DNA of 64,000 nt from JACCTH01 sp963761985 (lineage in GTDB: Bacteria; Actinomycetota; Acidimicrobiia; Spongiisociales; ZC4RG35), in NCBI GenBank assembly GCA_963761985.1, contig CAVXIT010000001.1, positions 62,001 to 126,000 on the forward strand, read 5' to 3'. Of this stretch, positions 1 through 8,905 are shown piece by piece. Numbering within the stretch: position 1 is the first letter of the stretch; each line of letters opens with the position of its first letter. The notes below the pieces were generated by a model, which did no database searches, was not told where the DNA came from, and saw only the letters and a program-made list of their open reading frames with translations. A program made the translations under genes and the position numbers.

Positions 1-677
1 ACCTCGGTCGCGGCCGGATGATTTGCTACCGCGCTCATCACCGGCTGGGCTTGACTGGCAGCAACCACGATGTCGATGTCGCCGATCGTCTCTGCGAGAC
101 GTCGCAAAGATCCGGCGGGGATCGCGGACTCCACTCCCTCGATGGCGGCGAGCTCAGTTGCCAACCCGGCGGCGACCGGCATCGCCTCGGCAATGGGAGT
201 CCTCCGATCCTTACCGTGCAGACCGAGACGGTCGATCGACCGGGCGATCTTCTCTTCCGTGGTTCGGCCGAGGCCGGGCAGCTCACGAAGTGCCTGCCGA
301 TCGATGGCGGCTTTCAGGTCGTCGAGGTTTTCAATCCCGAGTTCGGCTCGGATGAGCTTCAGCGTTTTGGGACCGAGCCCTGGGACCTTGAGCAGCTCGA
401 CTAGGGCAGGGGGATACTTCGTCCGCAGTTCCTCGAGCTTGGCCACGCTTCCGGTTTCGACATACTCCATGACCCGCTTGGCAATCGAGCCTCCCACGCC
501 CTTGATCGCTTCCATGTCCTTCACGCTCAGCGTGGCGACGTTGCCCGGGTACCCCTCGATGCCATGGATGGCGTTCTCATACGCCCTGACTTTGAAGGCT
601 TGGCTGGAGCCCTCGTCGAGCGCTATGAGCTTGGCCATCTCGGCAAGGACACCGAGAATCCTGGCATTGGAGATCAC
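1..677 (-). CDS. polX: DNA polymerase X / 3'-5' exonuclease family (PolX), N-terminal part
   Basis: The gene runs off the left edge, so only about 225 N-terminal residues are present. The N-terminus (ILGVLAEMAKLIALDEG, then FKVRAYENA) matches the 8-kDa-like helical domain of bacterial PolX. It is followed by helix-hairpin-helix segments (IKGVGGSIAKRV, VPGLGPKTLKLI, LPGLGRTTEEKI) and the polymerase-beta nucleotidyltransferase signature GSLRR plus GDIDIVV, whose aspartates bind the catalytic metal. The family does gap-filling repair synthesis, and full-length members usually end in a PHP exonuclease domain, which lies outside the window. I chose a GTG start at 677 because it begins the conserved helix directly. 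It is divergent from ftsH. Confidence 0.85.
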   Translation of the reverse strand, partial: MISNARILGVLAEMAKLIALDEGSSQAFKVRAYENAIHGIEGYPGNVATLSVKDMEAIKGVGGSIAKRVMEYVETGSVAKLEELRTKYPPALVELLKVPGLGPKTLKLIRAELGIENLDDLKAAIDRQALRELPGLGRTTEEKIARSIDRLGLHGKDRRTPIAEAMPVAAGLATELAAIEGVESAIPAGSLRRLAETIGDIDIVVAASQAQPVMSAVANHPAATE

Positions 678-754
678 GAGCGAACGTTACGCCGCAAAGC
701 TGCACCCTTGGATAGCAGCCCTTTATATTTGGGGCCGGTCGGTACCCTTCAGGC

Positions 755-2716
755 GTGACCTCGCGCTCGACGCCCGAAAAGAAGCCCCAAGTAAAACCGC
801 CTGGCTGGAAGGTGGAAGGTGTCCCTCCCGTTGAGGACGACAAAAGCCAGCCAATCAATCCATTGCGACGGGCACCTAACCGCCGGGTCCTCATCCTCGC
901 CCTCGCACTGCTCGCCGCGAACTGGTTCCTGACGTCACTCCTTTTCACTCCCACCCGACTCGAACTGTCGTACACCGAGTTTCTCGACGCCGTGGAAACC
1001 GAAAAGGTGGAGACCGTCTTCTCGCAGGGGGACACGATCCAGGGGCGCTTCCTCGCCCCCCAAGAGAACCCTGACGATGCCAATGAGACTGCTGATTTGT
1101 TCTCGACGGTCAGGCCGAGCTGGGCCGACGACAACCTCGTCGAGACTTTGCGGGACAACAACGTCGAGATTTCGGCGGTCGATCCCGAGCAACGCCCTAT
1201 CTGGCAGCAACTCCTCTTCGGTTTCGGACCGACACTGCTTCTCATCTGGATCTTTGTGGCCATGTGGCGTCGGGCCGGCTCGGCCCTCGGGGGCATCGGT
1301 GGTCTGGGCAAGAGCAGGGCCAAGCGCTTCGAAGCCAGCACCCAGCGGACGACTTTTGACGATGTCGCCGGAATCGACGACGCCAAGGCCGAACTGACCG
1401 AGATCGTCGACTTCCTCAAGAATCCCGGCAAGTACACCCGGTTGGGCGGGGCGATCCCCAAGGGAGTCCTGCTCTCGGGCCCTCCCGGCACAGGAAAGAC
1501 CTTGCTGGCCAGGGCAGTGGCGGGTGAAGCCAACGTGCCCTTCTTTTCGATGTCGGCCTCAGAATTCATCGAAATGGTCGTCGGCGTGGGAGCAAGCCGG
1601 GTTCGTGACCTTTTCGAGGAAGCGAAGAAGGTTGCTCCGGCGATCATCTTCATCGACGAGCTCGACGCGATCGGCCGGACCCGCGGAGGCGGCGTCTCCC
1701 TCGGCGGGCACGACGAACGCGAACAGACCCTCAACCAAATTCTCACCGAGATGGACGGATTCACCGGATCTGAAGGCGTCATCGTCATCGCCGCCACCAA
1801 CCGGCCCGAGGTCCTCGATTCGGCTCTGATTCGACCCGGTCGCTTTGACCGCCAGGTCGCGGTGAGCCCTCCCGATCAGCGAGGACGCCTCTACATCCTC
1901 ATGATCCACACCCGCAATGTGCCTCTAAACGCTGACGCTGATCTCTCCTCGATCGCTTCGTCCACTCCTGGAATGGTCGGAGCCGATCTGCGCAACCTGG
2001 TCAACGAGGCGGCACTGATGGCCGCTCGTCGCAACCACGACGACGTAACGATGGCCGACTTTGCCGACGCGCTGGAGAAGATCGTGCTGGGGACCGAGCG
2101 TCAGATCATGATGTCGGATGCGGAGAAAGAACGGACGGCCTTTCACGAGGCGGGCCATGCCCTCCTCGGAATGCTGCTGCCTGGTGCCGACCCGGTCCGA
2201 AAGATCTCGATCATTCCCCGCGGCCGCGCCCTCGGTGTCACCTTCCAGTCCCCCGATGCCGACCGCTACGCCTACGACCGCGGCTACCTCGAAGGGCGAA
2301 TTGTTGGAGCATTGGGTGGCCGTGCCGCCGAAGAGGTCGTGTTCGGCACGATCACCACTGGTGCCGAGAACGATCTGGTCCAGGTGACGAGGATCGCCCG
2401 ATCGATGGTTGGGAAATGGGGCATGTCCGACGTCATCGGGCCAATCACGGTCATCGATGAGAACCGGGAAGCATTCATGCGACCCGAGGTGGGCGAGAAG
2501 ACCCAGGAACTCATGGACGACGAGGTTCGCCGGATCGTCGATGAGTGCTACCAGCGCGCCGTGAACGTGCTCAAGGAACACCGCACTCAGCTCGATGCGA
2601 TTGCCGCCGCTTTGCTCGATAAGGAAACGCTTGACGAAGCGGAGGCCTATCAAGTCGCAGGCATTACTCGGACCGACGACAAGATGGACGAGAAGCTGGA
2701 AACGCTCTCGAGCTAA
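755..2716 (+). CDS. ftsH: ATP-dependent zinc metalloprotease FtsH
   Basis: This is a membrane-anchored AAA+ protease for quality control of membrane and soluble proteins, 653 aa, normal family length. The first membrane segment is near residues 44-64, an extracytoplasmic domain follows, and the second segment is near 152-170. Walker A is GPPGTGKT (242-249), Walker B IIFIDELDAIGR (about 297-308), second region of homology RPGRFDR, zinc motif HEAGH (464-468), and third zinc ligand the aspartate of AEND near 540. The start is a GTG. The basic, proline-rich N-terminus before the first membrane helix is longer than in E. coli FtsH. The stop lies 8 bases before the helicase gene, so the two are probably co-transcribed. 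Confidence 0.97.
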   Translation: MTSRSTPEKKPQVKPPGWKVEGVPPVEDDKSQPINPLRRAPNRRVLILALALLAANWFLTSLLFTPTRLELSYTEFLDAVETEKVETVFSQGDTIQGRFLAPQENPDDANETADLFSTVRPSWADDNLVETLRDNNVEISAVDPEQRPIWQQLLFGFGPTLLLIWIFVAMWRRAGSALGGIGGLGKSRAKRFEASTQRTTFDDVAGIDDAKAELTEIVDFLKNPGKYTRLGGAIPKGVLLSGPPGTGKTLLARAVAGEANVPFFSMSASEFIEMVVGVGASRVRDLFEEAKKVAPAIIFIDELDAIGRTRGGGVSLGGHDEREQTLNQILTEMDGFTGSEGVIVIAATNRPEVLDSALIRPGRFDRQVAVSPPDQRGRLYILMIHTRNVPLNADADLSSIASSTPGMVGADLRNLVNEAALMAARRNHDDVTMADFADALEKIVLGTERQIMMSDAEKERTAFHEAGHALLGMLLPGADPVRKISIIPRGRALGVTFQSPDADRYAYDRGYLEGRIVGALGGRAAEEVVFGTITTGAENDLVQVTRIARSMVGKWGMSDVIGPITVIDENREAFMRPEVGEKTQELMDDEVRRIVDECYQRAVNVLKEHRTQLDAIAAALLDKETLDEAEAYQVAGITRTDDKMDEKLETLSS

Positions 2717-2724
2717 TCGCTTCT

Positions 2725-4956
2725 GTGCAGGACTGGGACCCAACTCAGCTGATCAGCGAGTGGGCTGAGCAACACGACGGCGAGCTGGTTGAGGTTCGAA
2801 CCATCCCCGCCCGCGAGGCACGATTTGGCTCCGTCGAACTCGACCCCTTCGTTGCCTCCCGGTTGGCAGAGCGCGGAGTGGAGCGGCTGTACCTGCATCA
2901 GGCCCAGGCAATCGACTCGATTCGCGCCGGACGTCACACAGTGCTTTCGGTGGGAACTGCCAGCGGCAAGTCGCTCGCCTTCCAGGTTCCGATCATGGAG
3001 TCGCTCCACGAGGACCCCAAGCGGTCGGCGCTTTTGCTCTATCCGACCAAGGCTCTAGCGCAGGATCAAGCGCGTTCGTTGCGCTCGTTCCGGATTCCGA
3101 CGATCAGCGCGGCGATCTACGACGGCGACACCCCGATCGAGAGCCGCACCGAAATCAGGCGTCGGTCCAATGTTGTCCTCACCAACCCCGACATGCTCCA
3201 CGTCGGCATCCTTCCGTCGCACGATCGTTGGAGCGATTTCCTCCATCGGCTGCGATTTGTGGTCGTAGATGAGGTGCACAACCTGCGTGGCGTGTTTGGC
3301 ACTCACGTCGCCTTCATCCTTCGTCGCCTGCGCCGCCTCTGCGAGCACTACGGCTCGTCGCCTACTTTTATCTTTGCTTCGGCCACCATCGGCAATGCCG
3401 CCGAGCTGGCCTCGAATCTGACAGGTCTCGAGGTGCATCCAATTGCCGCCGACTACTCCCCCACCGGGAACCGCACGTTCGCTCTCTGGAATCCCGGGCT
3501 CATCGATAGCGACCTCGGTCTCCGTCGCTCGGCTCTATCCGACGCAACCTCGGTCTTCGCGCATCTCGTTGCCAACGATCGGAAGACGATCGCCTTTGCT
3601 CGGGGTCGAAAGTCGACCGAGCTCATGTATCGATGGTCCCAAGGGAGGCTGGCTCGGGAGAAGAACATCGCCGCGTATCGGGGCGGCTACACGCCGGCGC
3701 AACGGCGAAGCATTGAAGAAAAGCTGTTCGGAGGAGAGCTCGACGGCGTCATCGCCACCAACGCGCTTGAGCTCGGCATCGACGTCGGTGGACTCGATGC
3801 GGCGGTGGTCACCACTTTTCCCGGGACCATGGCGGCCTTCCGCCAACAAGCCGGTCGCGCAGGTCGGAGCCGCCAGGATTCGCTCGTGGTGCTCTCCGCC
3901 GGCGACGACGCTCTCGATCAATATCTGATGCGACATCCACAAGAACTCTTCGACCGTCCCACGGAAGCGGTGGTCGTCAATCCCGCGAACCCGCAACTGG
4001 CCGAAGCCCACGCCGCTTGTGCGGCCTATGAATTGCCGCTCGCTATCGACGATCGGGAGATCCTCGGCCCGGCGATGGAGGAAGCCGCCAATCGACTGGT
4101 CCAAGCCGGACACCTCCGCTTGAAGGACAGCCGGCTCTACTGGGCCCGCCGCCAACGGCCGGCACCTTCCATCGATCTTCGCTCGAGCAGCGGACCGCCT
4201 TATCAGATCATCGTCCGCAAGGAGCTGTTGGGAACGCTGGACGGGGACCGGGTCAACCGCGACGCCCATCCGGGAGCGATCTATCTCCATCAAGGCGATA
4301 GCTACCTGGTTGAGTCGGTCGATCATGCTCTTCGCGAGGTGCGAGTGTCGGCGGCATCTGTCGATTACTACACCCAAACGAGAGCTGAGACAGACCTCTC
4401 CATAGTGGACATGGCTGCTCGCTCGCCCGCAGGTCGGCTCGGCGTCTCGATCCATCTCGGAACAGTTGACGTCGAATCGCAGGTGATCGCCTATCAGAAG
4501 CGTTCTTTGAAGACCCGCGAAGTGATCGAAACGATCGATCTGGACGTTCCGCCGACCAGTCTCACGACCTCCGCCATTTGGCTCACCTTCCCCGACCTTG
4601 CCGATCTGGGAGCCGATCTGTTGGGAGCGCTGCACGCCGCCGAACACGCCGGCATCGCCTTGCTCCCCCTGATGGCAGTCTGCGATCGCTGGGACATTGG
4701 CGGTCTGTCGACCAACTTCCACCCCGATACCGGCACCGCCACCATCTTCATCCATGAGGGCTATGAGGGCGGAGCCGGCATCGCCCCGATCGCCTACGAA
4801 CGTCACGAGCGCCACTGGAAGGCGACGCGCGATCTAATCGGCGAATGCCCCTGCCTCTCCGGGTGCCCCTCCTGCGTCCAGTCGCCCAAGTGCGGCAACC
4901 TGAACGAACCACTCTCCAAGGCCGGCGCCCTCCGCCTCCTCGACTTGTTTGTCTGA
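2725..4956 (+). CDS. DEAD/DEAH-box helicase with C-terminal DUF1998-like cysteine cluster (MrfA/YprA type)
   Basis: Superfamily 2 helicase, 743 aa. Walker A GTASGKS lies at 77-83, the DEVH box near 182-185 and SATIGN near 218. The helicase C domain contains TNALELGIDVGG and QQAGRAGRS. The C-terminus has four closely spaced cysteines (ECPCLSGCPSCV, then PKCGN, about 707-723), as in MrfA/YprA, a DNA-repair helicase of Bacillus with a DUF1998 domain. In actinobacteria the orthologous family (TIGR03817, helicase/secretion neighbourhood) sits beside a Tad-like pilus locus, as here. The partner exonuclease MrfB is not nearby. GTG start; tail-to-tail with the TadG-like gene. Confidence 0.9.
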   Translation: MQDWDPTQLISEWAEQHDGELVEVRTIPAREARFGSVELDPFVASRLAERGVERLYLHQAQAIDSIRAGRHTVLSVGTASGKSLAFQVPIMESLHEDPKRSALLLYPTKALAQDQARSLRSFRIPTISAAIYDGDTPIESRTEIRRRSNVVLTNPDMLHVGILPSHDRWSDFLHRLRFVVVDEVHNLRGVFGTHVAFILRRLRRLCEHYGSSPTFIFASATIGNAAELASNLTGLEVHPIAADYSPTGNRTFALWNPGLIDSDLGLRRSALSDATSVFAHLVANDRKTIAFARGRKSTELMYRWSQGRLAREKNIAAYRGGYTPAQRRSIEEKLFGGELDGVIATNALELGIDVGGLDAAVVTTFPGTMAAFRQQAGRAGRSRQDSLVVLSAGDDALDQYLMRHPQELFDRPTEAVVVNPANPQLAEAHAACAAYELPLAIDDREILGPAMEEAANRLVQAGHLRLKDSRLYWARRQRPAPSIDLRSSSGPPYQIIVRKELLGTLDGDRVNRDAHPGAIYLHQGDSYLVESVDHALREVRVSAASVDYYTQTRAETDLSIVDMAARSPAGRLGVSIHLGTVDVESQVIAYQKRSLKTREVIETIDLDVPPTSLTTSAIWLTFPDLADLGADLLGALHAAEHAGIALLPLMAVCDRWDIGGLSTNFHPDTGTATIFIHEGYEGGAGIAPIAYERHERHWKATRDLIGECPCLSGCPSCVQSPKCGNLNEPLSKAGALRLLDLFV

Positions 4957-4980
4957 TTTCTCCCCCCTCCGGGGGAGAAA
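4957..4980. terminator. Bidirectional hairpin terminator between helicase and Tad operon
   Basis: A perfect 10-bp inverted repeat (TTTCTCCCCC, loop CTCC, GGGGGAGAAA) fills the short gap between two convergent genes. It is A-rich on one flank and T-rich on the other, so it could terminate both transcripts. Confidence 0.7.
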
Positions 4981-4986
4981 CCAAAC

Positions 4987-5352
4987 CTAGGGGGCGAATT
5001 CGGCGCGACTGGTGGCTTCGACGATCACTTCGCCTACCAGGACCACGCGGGTGGCGACCTGCACCTCTACCTCGACTGCACGCGGATCGAAGTTGTCAAC
5101 AGTTGGACAGAGGCAGCCGACGATGACGGCACCGTTGGCCGCGGCCAACTCGCTGGCCGCAGCGAGAGGCGACTGCTCTGCGATCGGTGGAAAAGTCATC
5201 GGCGCGGCAGCCAAAGCAGCGGCGTCGGCGGCGAGCACCGCCCGCGTCCGCGCCGCGACTATCTGGGCAGCTGCCACCACAGCCAGACCAACCGCGATGA
5301 TGACGAGCATCAGGGCAAGAGCCAGAACCGTTGCCGACCCTCGCTCTCTCAC
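4987..5352 (-). CDS. TadG-like / Rv3654c-type pseudopilin-like protein
   Basis: A 121-residue protein with a short basic N-terminus (MRERGSATVLALALML) leading straight into one hydrophobic helix, then a small extracytoplasmic part with two cysteines (GCLCP). This fits the TIGR03816 helicase/secretion-neighbourhood TadE-like family. The RG/SATVL junction resembles a type IV prepilin cleavage site but lacks the glutamate at +5. It is the last gene of the pilus operon. Its GTG start overlaps the TadE stop by four bases, implying translational coupling. Confidence 0.75.
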   Translation of the reverse strand: MRERGSATVLALALMLVIIAVGLAVVAAAQIVAARTRAVLAADAAALAAAPMTFPPIAEQSPLAAASELAAANGAVIVGCLCPTVDNFDPRAVEVEVQVATRVVLVGEVIVEATSRAEFAP

Positions 5353-5726
5353 TGTTCAACTCGCATCGTTGCCCGGCCCGACAGCTCAACCGTGTACCAG
5401 CGCAAGATCGGCGTAACCAGCTGATGACGCAGCCGAATCGTGACGGTGGCAGGTCGACCAACCACTGCAGGTCTAGTCACCGTGACGCCGACTCTCGTCG
5501 CCATCTCGGTTGAAAGCGCCGAGGTCGCTGCCACGACTGCCGCTTCCGGATTGGGACTGGTGGCGGCAACACGCGCGCCTTCGCGTGCTGCCGCCACCAG
5601 GTCAATCTGGATTCGAGCGACGACCACGATCTCCAGCACAGCCAGGAGGACGAGGATCAGAGTTGGGATCGTCAGGGCCATCTCGAGCGCCACAGTTCCC
5701 TTCTCTAGAACTGACTGGCCACCCAA
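5349..5726 (-). CDS. TadE-like minor pilin
   Basis: TadE family: LEKG/TVALEMALTIPTL has the prepilin peptidase pattern, a glycine before the cut and glutamate at +5, followed by a 20-residue hydrophobic helix and REGARVAAT, which is typical of TadE. Such pseudopilins are processed and inserted in the membrane for Flp pilus biogenesis. I chose the TTG at 5726, which overlaps the end of the pilin gene, because the GTG at 5693 would fall inside the processing site and leave no leader. Length 125 aa. Coupled to the TadG-like gene downstream. Confidence 0.75.
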   Translation of the reverse strand: MGGQSVLEKGTVALEMALTIPTLILVLLAVLEIVVVARIQIDLVAAAREGARVAATSPNPEAAVVAATSALSTEMATRVGVTVTRPAVVGRPATVTIRLRHQLVTPILRWYTVELSGRATMRVEQ

Positions 5727-5905
5727 CCCACGACCTTGCCCAGGATGGTGCTGATGATCGAGGTCCCTCCGCTCGACTGCACCCACTTGAAGAGAATCAC
5801 GGCCAGAGCAGTCGCGGCAAGGATCACGAGGAAATACTCCACCGTTCCTTGCCCCCGTTCGTCGCGATTGGCGCGTTCTAGCCACCGTTTCCACAAAGCC
5901 AGCAT
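5705..5905 (-). CDS. Flp/DUF4244-like major pilin
   Basis: A 66-residue prepilin. Its basic leader ends in DERG/QGTVEYFLVILAA, giving glycine at -1 and glutamate plus tyrosine at +5/+6, the Flp pilin pattern, followed by one hydrophobic helix and a short tail. In this gene order it corresponds to Rv3656c. A strong ribosome binding site (AAAGGAG, 7 bases upstream) precedes the ATG, better than those of its neighbours, as expected for the main structural subunit. It overlaps the TadE start. Confidence 0.8.
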   Translation of the reverse strand: MLALWKRWLERANRDERGQGTVEYFLVILAATALAVILFKWVQSSGGTSIISTILGKVVGWVASQF

Positions 5906-5962
5906 GACCGGCTCCTTTCGATTGCTTCCGGCGACCGGCCGGAGCGGGGGGAAGCGAATCGT

Positions 5963-6553
5963 TCACGGAAGCGAACCCTGCAGGTCGGTCAACGAGCCCA
6001 GGAGGACTGGCCCTACAAACAAAAGGACAAAGCCCGGAAGGATCAAAAGCCCGAGCGGGATCATCAACGTGACGGGAAGCCGGCGGGCCTTTTCGATTGC
6101 CCTGGTTCGACGTTCCATGCGCAGCTCGGCGAGGTAGGACGCCACCGCGTCAAGCATCGGAGCGCCGGACGCGGCGGCGCGGGCGAGGCGGGTGAGAAGC
6201 GAGTTGGTGTGCGGGCCGGTCCAGCGAGAGAGAGCCTGCGCAATCCCTTCTCGACGCGCCCGTCTGATCAAGAGGGTCAACTCTGCCGCGACTGCTCCGG
6301 TCGATCGCTCAGCCGCCAGCTGCAAGGTCGCCAAAAGAGGCAGCCCCGCGGCGAGGCCGACGAGAACGATGCGCGCCGCGAGGGCCTGTTGCTCAGGAAC
6401 GAAATCGACAGGGCGGCGTCGCCGAAGGCTCGCCGGGAATCCGATGGCGACAACTACCAGAAGGAGAGGATGGAAAATGAACAAGGCCGCGGACGCCGCG
6501 GAGAGGAGCGGACGATCAACCGGTCGGCTCCAATTAACGCGAGTGCTGTTCAC
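5963..6553 (-). CDS. TadC-like type II/IV secretion platform protein
   Basis: A 196-residue membrane protein of the T2SS F (TadC) family. Hydrophobic segments lie near residues 22-42 and 60-80, with a pair near the C-terminus (VTLMIPLGLLILPGFVLLFVG). Between them is a cytoplasmic helical domain ending LRMERRTRAIEKARRLP, typical of the TadC/GspF fold. It forms the inner-membrane platform with TadB. The GTG start overlaps the tadB stop by four bases. The C-terminal motif LP..L..LPGF is the conserved family signature. Corresponds to Rv3657c. Confidence 0.8.
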   Translation of the reverse strand: MNSTRVNWSRPVDRPLLSAASAALFIFHPLLLVVVAIGFPASLRRRRPVDFVPEQQALAARIVLVGLAAGLPLLATLQLAAERSTGAVAAELTLLIRRARREGIAQALSRWTGPHTNSLLTRLARAAASGAPMLDAVASYLAELRMERRTRAIEKARRLPVTLMIPLGLLILPGFVLLFVGPVLLGSLTDLQGSLP

Positions 6554-7215
6554 GCTCGGGCCCTCCGCATGAGAAGCGCCGCAGTGGCCATGCCTGCGAC
6601 CAGGAACCCGATTCCGATCACGACCACCGCGGCTGAGACAAATCCGCCACGGAGCATTCGCGCCACTTCGCCGCGCCCGATTTGGATCAGGAGCAAGAGC
6701 AGCGGAAACCCGGCCACCAGCCCGATCGACCAGCGGGCTGCAACCGTCAACGAGCGCCGTTCCGCGATGAGTCCGGCCTCATCGGCTGCCTCGGCCGCCA
6801 GCGCTTCCAGCACCGGCGCCACCGAACCGCCCGTAACGCTGGTGACTTCGAGGACGATCGAGGCTGCCTCCAGTCCTTCGACCCGTGCCATCGATGCGCC
6901 AACCTCGGCCATCGGCCTTCCCGCCGCGGCCAAGCGCGCAACCTGGTCGAGTCCCAACTCGGGATAGGTACTGACCGCGGCCACAAGTGAGGAGCGAAGC
7001 GACATTCCTGCGCGGAGCTCAGCCGCTGCAGTCCGCAGCCATCCTGCGACTTGTTCGCCATAGAGCTCGCGGCGGCTGGCGAGCAAGACCTTGACGGTTG
7101 CAACTGCCAGTACGGGAGCCGCAGCCAGGGGTTCCTGCCAGAGCAGAGCCAAACCGATCGCCGGACCCAGAGGGACAATTCCCCAGCAGCCAATGGCGAG
7201 GACAAGCGCAGTCAC
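6550..7215 (-). CDS. TadB-like type II/IV secretion platform protein
   Basis: A 221-residue membrane protein with two N-terminal helices, a cytoplasmic T2SSF domain (AAELRAGMSLRSSL, LGLDQVARLAAAGRP, then a segment beginning LEALAAEAADEAGL) and two C-terminal helices. It is the TadB partner of TadC in the platform that couples the ATPase to pilin extrusion. GTG start; four-base overlaps with tadA upstream and tadC downstream show a tightly coupled operon. Corresponds to Rv3658c. Confidence 0.8.
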   Translation of the reverse strand: MTALVLAIGCWGIVPLGPAIGLALLWQEPLAAAPVLAVATVKVLLASRRELYGEQVAGWLRTAAAELRAGMSLRSSLVAAVSTYPELGLDQVARLAAAGRPMAEVGASMARVEGLEAASIVLEVTSVTGGSVAPVLEALAAEAADEAGLIAERRSLTVAARWSIGLVAGFPLLLLLIQIGRGEVARMLRGGFVSAAVVVIGIGFLVAGMATAALLMRRARA

Positions 7216-8312
7216 CAGTCCACCTGGTCAATGCGTCCATTCCGCACGATGCCGACCGAGGCCAGCCGGCGTTCGCCGTCTCGACGCTCAAGATGGAGGA
7301 CGCAACCAATCGCCGCCCACAGTTGGCGTCGAACCGCTTCTTCGCCAACCCGCTCCTCCCCCGACAGCGCGAGCGTCTCCAGACGCCACATCGCCTCTTC
7401 GGGACTGTTGGCATGGACCGTTGCCATCGATCCAGCGTGACCCGTGTTCAATGCGTTGATCAGGTCGAGGGCCTCGGCGCCTCGGACCTCGCCGATGATG
7501 ATTCGGTCCGGTCGCAGGCGCAATGCCGAACGCAACAGAGTGCGGATGAGAATCGCCCCTTTACCCTCGGAATTCGGGGGATGTCCCTCGAGACGAACGA
7601 CATGTCCCCCGATTGCAAGTTCAGCGGCATCTTCGATCGTCACCACTCGTTGCGTCGCCGGGATCTCGGCAGCGAGAAGGTTGAGCAAAGTCGTCTTGCC
7701 GGTGCCGGTCCCACCGCTGACTATGAGGTTCTGGCGTTCGATCACGAGTGCGCGCATCTGCTCCAGCTGCCCGCTAGTGATCGATCCACGCGCGGCCAAC
7801 TCGGAGAGCGAATCGATGGCTCGCACGAATCGCCTCACCGCCACGATCGGAAAGTCGACTGCCGCGGGAGGGATCACGGCGTGCAGCCTGCTCCCGTCAG
7901 GCAGGCGGGCATCGATGGTGGGCGATGCGCGATCGAGCCTCAAGCCGAGGGGAGCTATCACTCGCTCGACCGCAGCGACGACCGCAGCATCGTCAGCGAA
8001 GGCTGCGTCGGCTCGACTGAGGCGCCCTCGCTTCTCTACATAGATCGAGTTCGGTCCGTTGACCAGGACATCGCTCACATCGGGGTCTCGCAACAGGATC
8101 TCGAGAGGACCGAGGCCGACCAAACCGTCGACCAATTCCTCGACAAGTTCGGCGCCGGCGAGGGGTGCCTCCTCGGCCAGGAGACGACGGGCGGCCCTGC
8201 GCAGATTGTCTCGATCTAACGGCGTCCCTGAAGAGAGCAGTGCGCCGGTGACTCTCTCCGTGAGCTTCAGGGCCACGGCAGCTCCCATACCGATCGCCAG
8301 GCCTTCACCCAT
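7212..8312 (-). CDS. tadA: TadA/CpaF secretion ATPase
   Basis: Hexameric GspE/VirB11-family ATPase powering Flp pilus assembly (TIGR03819 helicase/secretion ATPase type). Visible motifs: PLEILLRDPDVSDVLVNGP in the N-terminal domain, Walker A GGTGTGKTTLL, Asp box RVVTIEDAAEL, Walker B RIIIGEVRGAEALDLINAL, and His box TGHAGSMATVHA. The reading frame stays open far upstream, but the family's N-terminal helix begins near MGEGLAIGMGAAVALKL, so I placed the start at ATG 8312; ATG 8288 is an alternative. Either start overlaps the end of the CpaE-like gene. Corresponds to Rv3659c. Confidence 0.9.
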   Translation of the reverse strand: MGEGLAIGMGAAVALKLTERVTGALLSSGTPLDRDNLRRAARRLLAEEAPLAGAELVEELVDGLVGLGPLEILLRDPDVSDVLVNGPNSIYVEKRGRLSRADAAFADDAAVVAAVERVIAPLGLRLDRASPTIDARLPDGSRLHAVIPPAAVDFPIVAVRRFVRAIDSLSELAARGSITSGQLEQMRALVIERQNLIVSGGTGTGKTTLLNLLAAEIPATQRVVTIEDAAELAIGGHVVRLEGHPPNSEGKGAILIRTLLRSALRLRPDRIIIGEVRGAEALDLINALNTGHAGSMATVHANSPEEAMWRLETLALSGEERVGEEAVRRQLWAAIGCVLHLERRDGERRLASVGIVRNGRIDQVDW

Positions 8313-8818
8313 CGGTGGGCGGCGAGATGTCGGAACTCGAGCAAAGAGGTCAGGGCGGCCCGACCGAGCGGGGGCAAGATCGGGCCCGGGCCCGGCGGGC
8401 GCTGGCCGCGTCCAGTCAATTGCCAAACGGCGGGACGGGCTGCGGACGTGGACATGATTCCCGGTAGCAACGGCACTACCGGAACGACCGGCCAGGGCAG
8501 GTCCGGTGTCCCGACCGAAACCCGCAGGACGAGCACCGGCCATGCACCAGCGAGACGGTGGACCGTCTCGGCCGCCTCGTCCCAAGCAACGCCACCGTTT
8601 CTCATGATCGCCAGCGAGCCTCCGGCTGGTGAGAGCTCGACCCGACGAGGGCCTTCGGCGACCACGTCAGCCAGCGAACGCTCACCGGGATAACGCGGAC
8701 CGGCCGGGTCAAGATCGAGGATCAAAGACATCGCGCCCGACGCGGCCGCCAGGCCAACCGGTGCAATGGCTCCGAGCACGGAGTCGAGCTCGGTCCTAAT
8801 CCCCAGAACCCCTGTCAT
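8267..8818 (-). CDS. CpaE/MinD-like protein without Walker A (Tad locus)
   Basis: A 183-residue protein at the position of the CpaE-like gene (Rv3660c/Ssd, TIGR03815) in the Tad operon. The segment LILDLDPAGPRYPGERSLADVV resembles the strand and aspartate of MinD/CpaE ATPases, but the N-terminal deviant Walker A (KGGxGKT) is absent and the region before it is very short, so ATPase activity is unlikely. The assignment rests on position plus this weak similarity. ATG at 8818 has GGAG just upstream. It may be a degenerate localisation factor for the pilus machine. Confidence 0.5.
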   Translation of the reverse strand: MTGVLGIRTELDSVLGAIAPVGLAAASGAMSLILDLDPAGPRYPGERSLADVVAEGPRRVELSPAGGSLAIMRNGGVAWDEAAETVHRLAGAWPVLVLRVSVGTPDLPWPVVPVVPLLPGIMSTSAARPAVWQLTGRGQRPPGPGPILPPLGRAALTSLLEFRHLAAHRWVKAWRSVWELPWP

Positions 8819-8905
8819 GGCTCCGAAAGTACGAAGCGACACTTCCGCCTGCTACCCCTTGTATCGCCACAGCGCATATGGCATTAATGGAGGTTTTCGT
8901 AGACT

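Noticed and set aside
577..1800. Long open frame antisense to ftsH
   Set aside because: Low-complexity, Ser/Arg-rich translation with no family motifs; ftsH on the other strand is fully conserved. A shadow of high-GC codon use.
2775..2790. TTCGA-type sequences resembling tRNA T-arms (here and near 49800)
   Set aside because: Inside conserved coding genes, with no cloverleaf partners. No tRNA gene was found.
3535..4815. Antisense open frame of 426 codons in the helicase gene
   Set aside because: No recognisable domain and the composition of a reverse-complement shadow.
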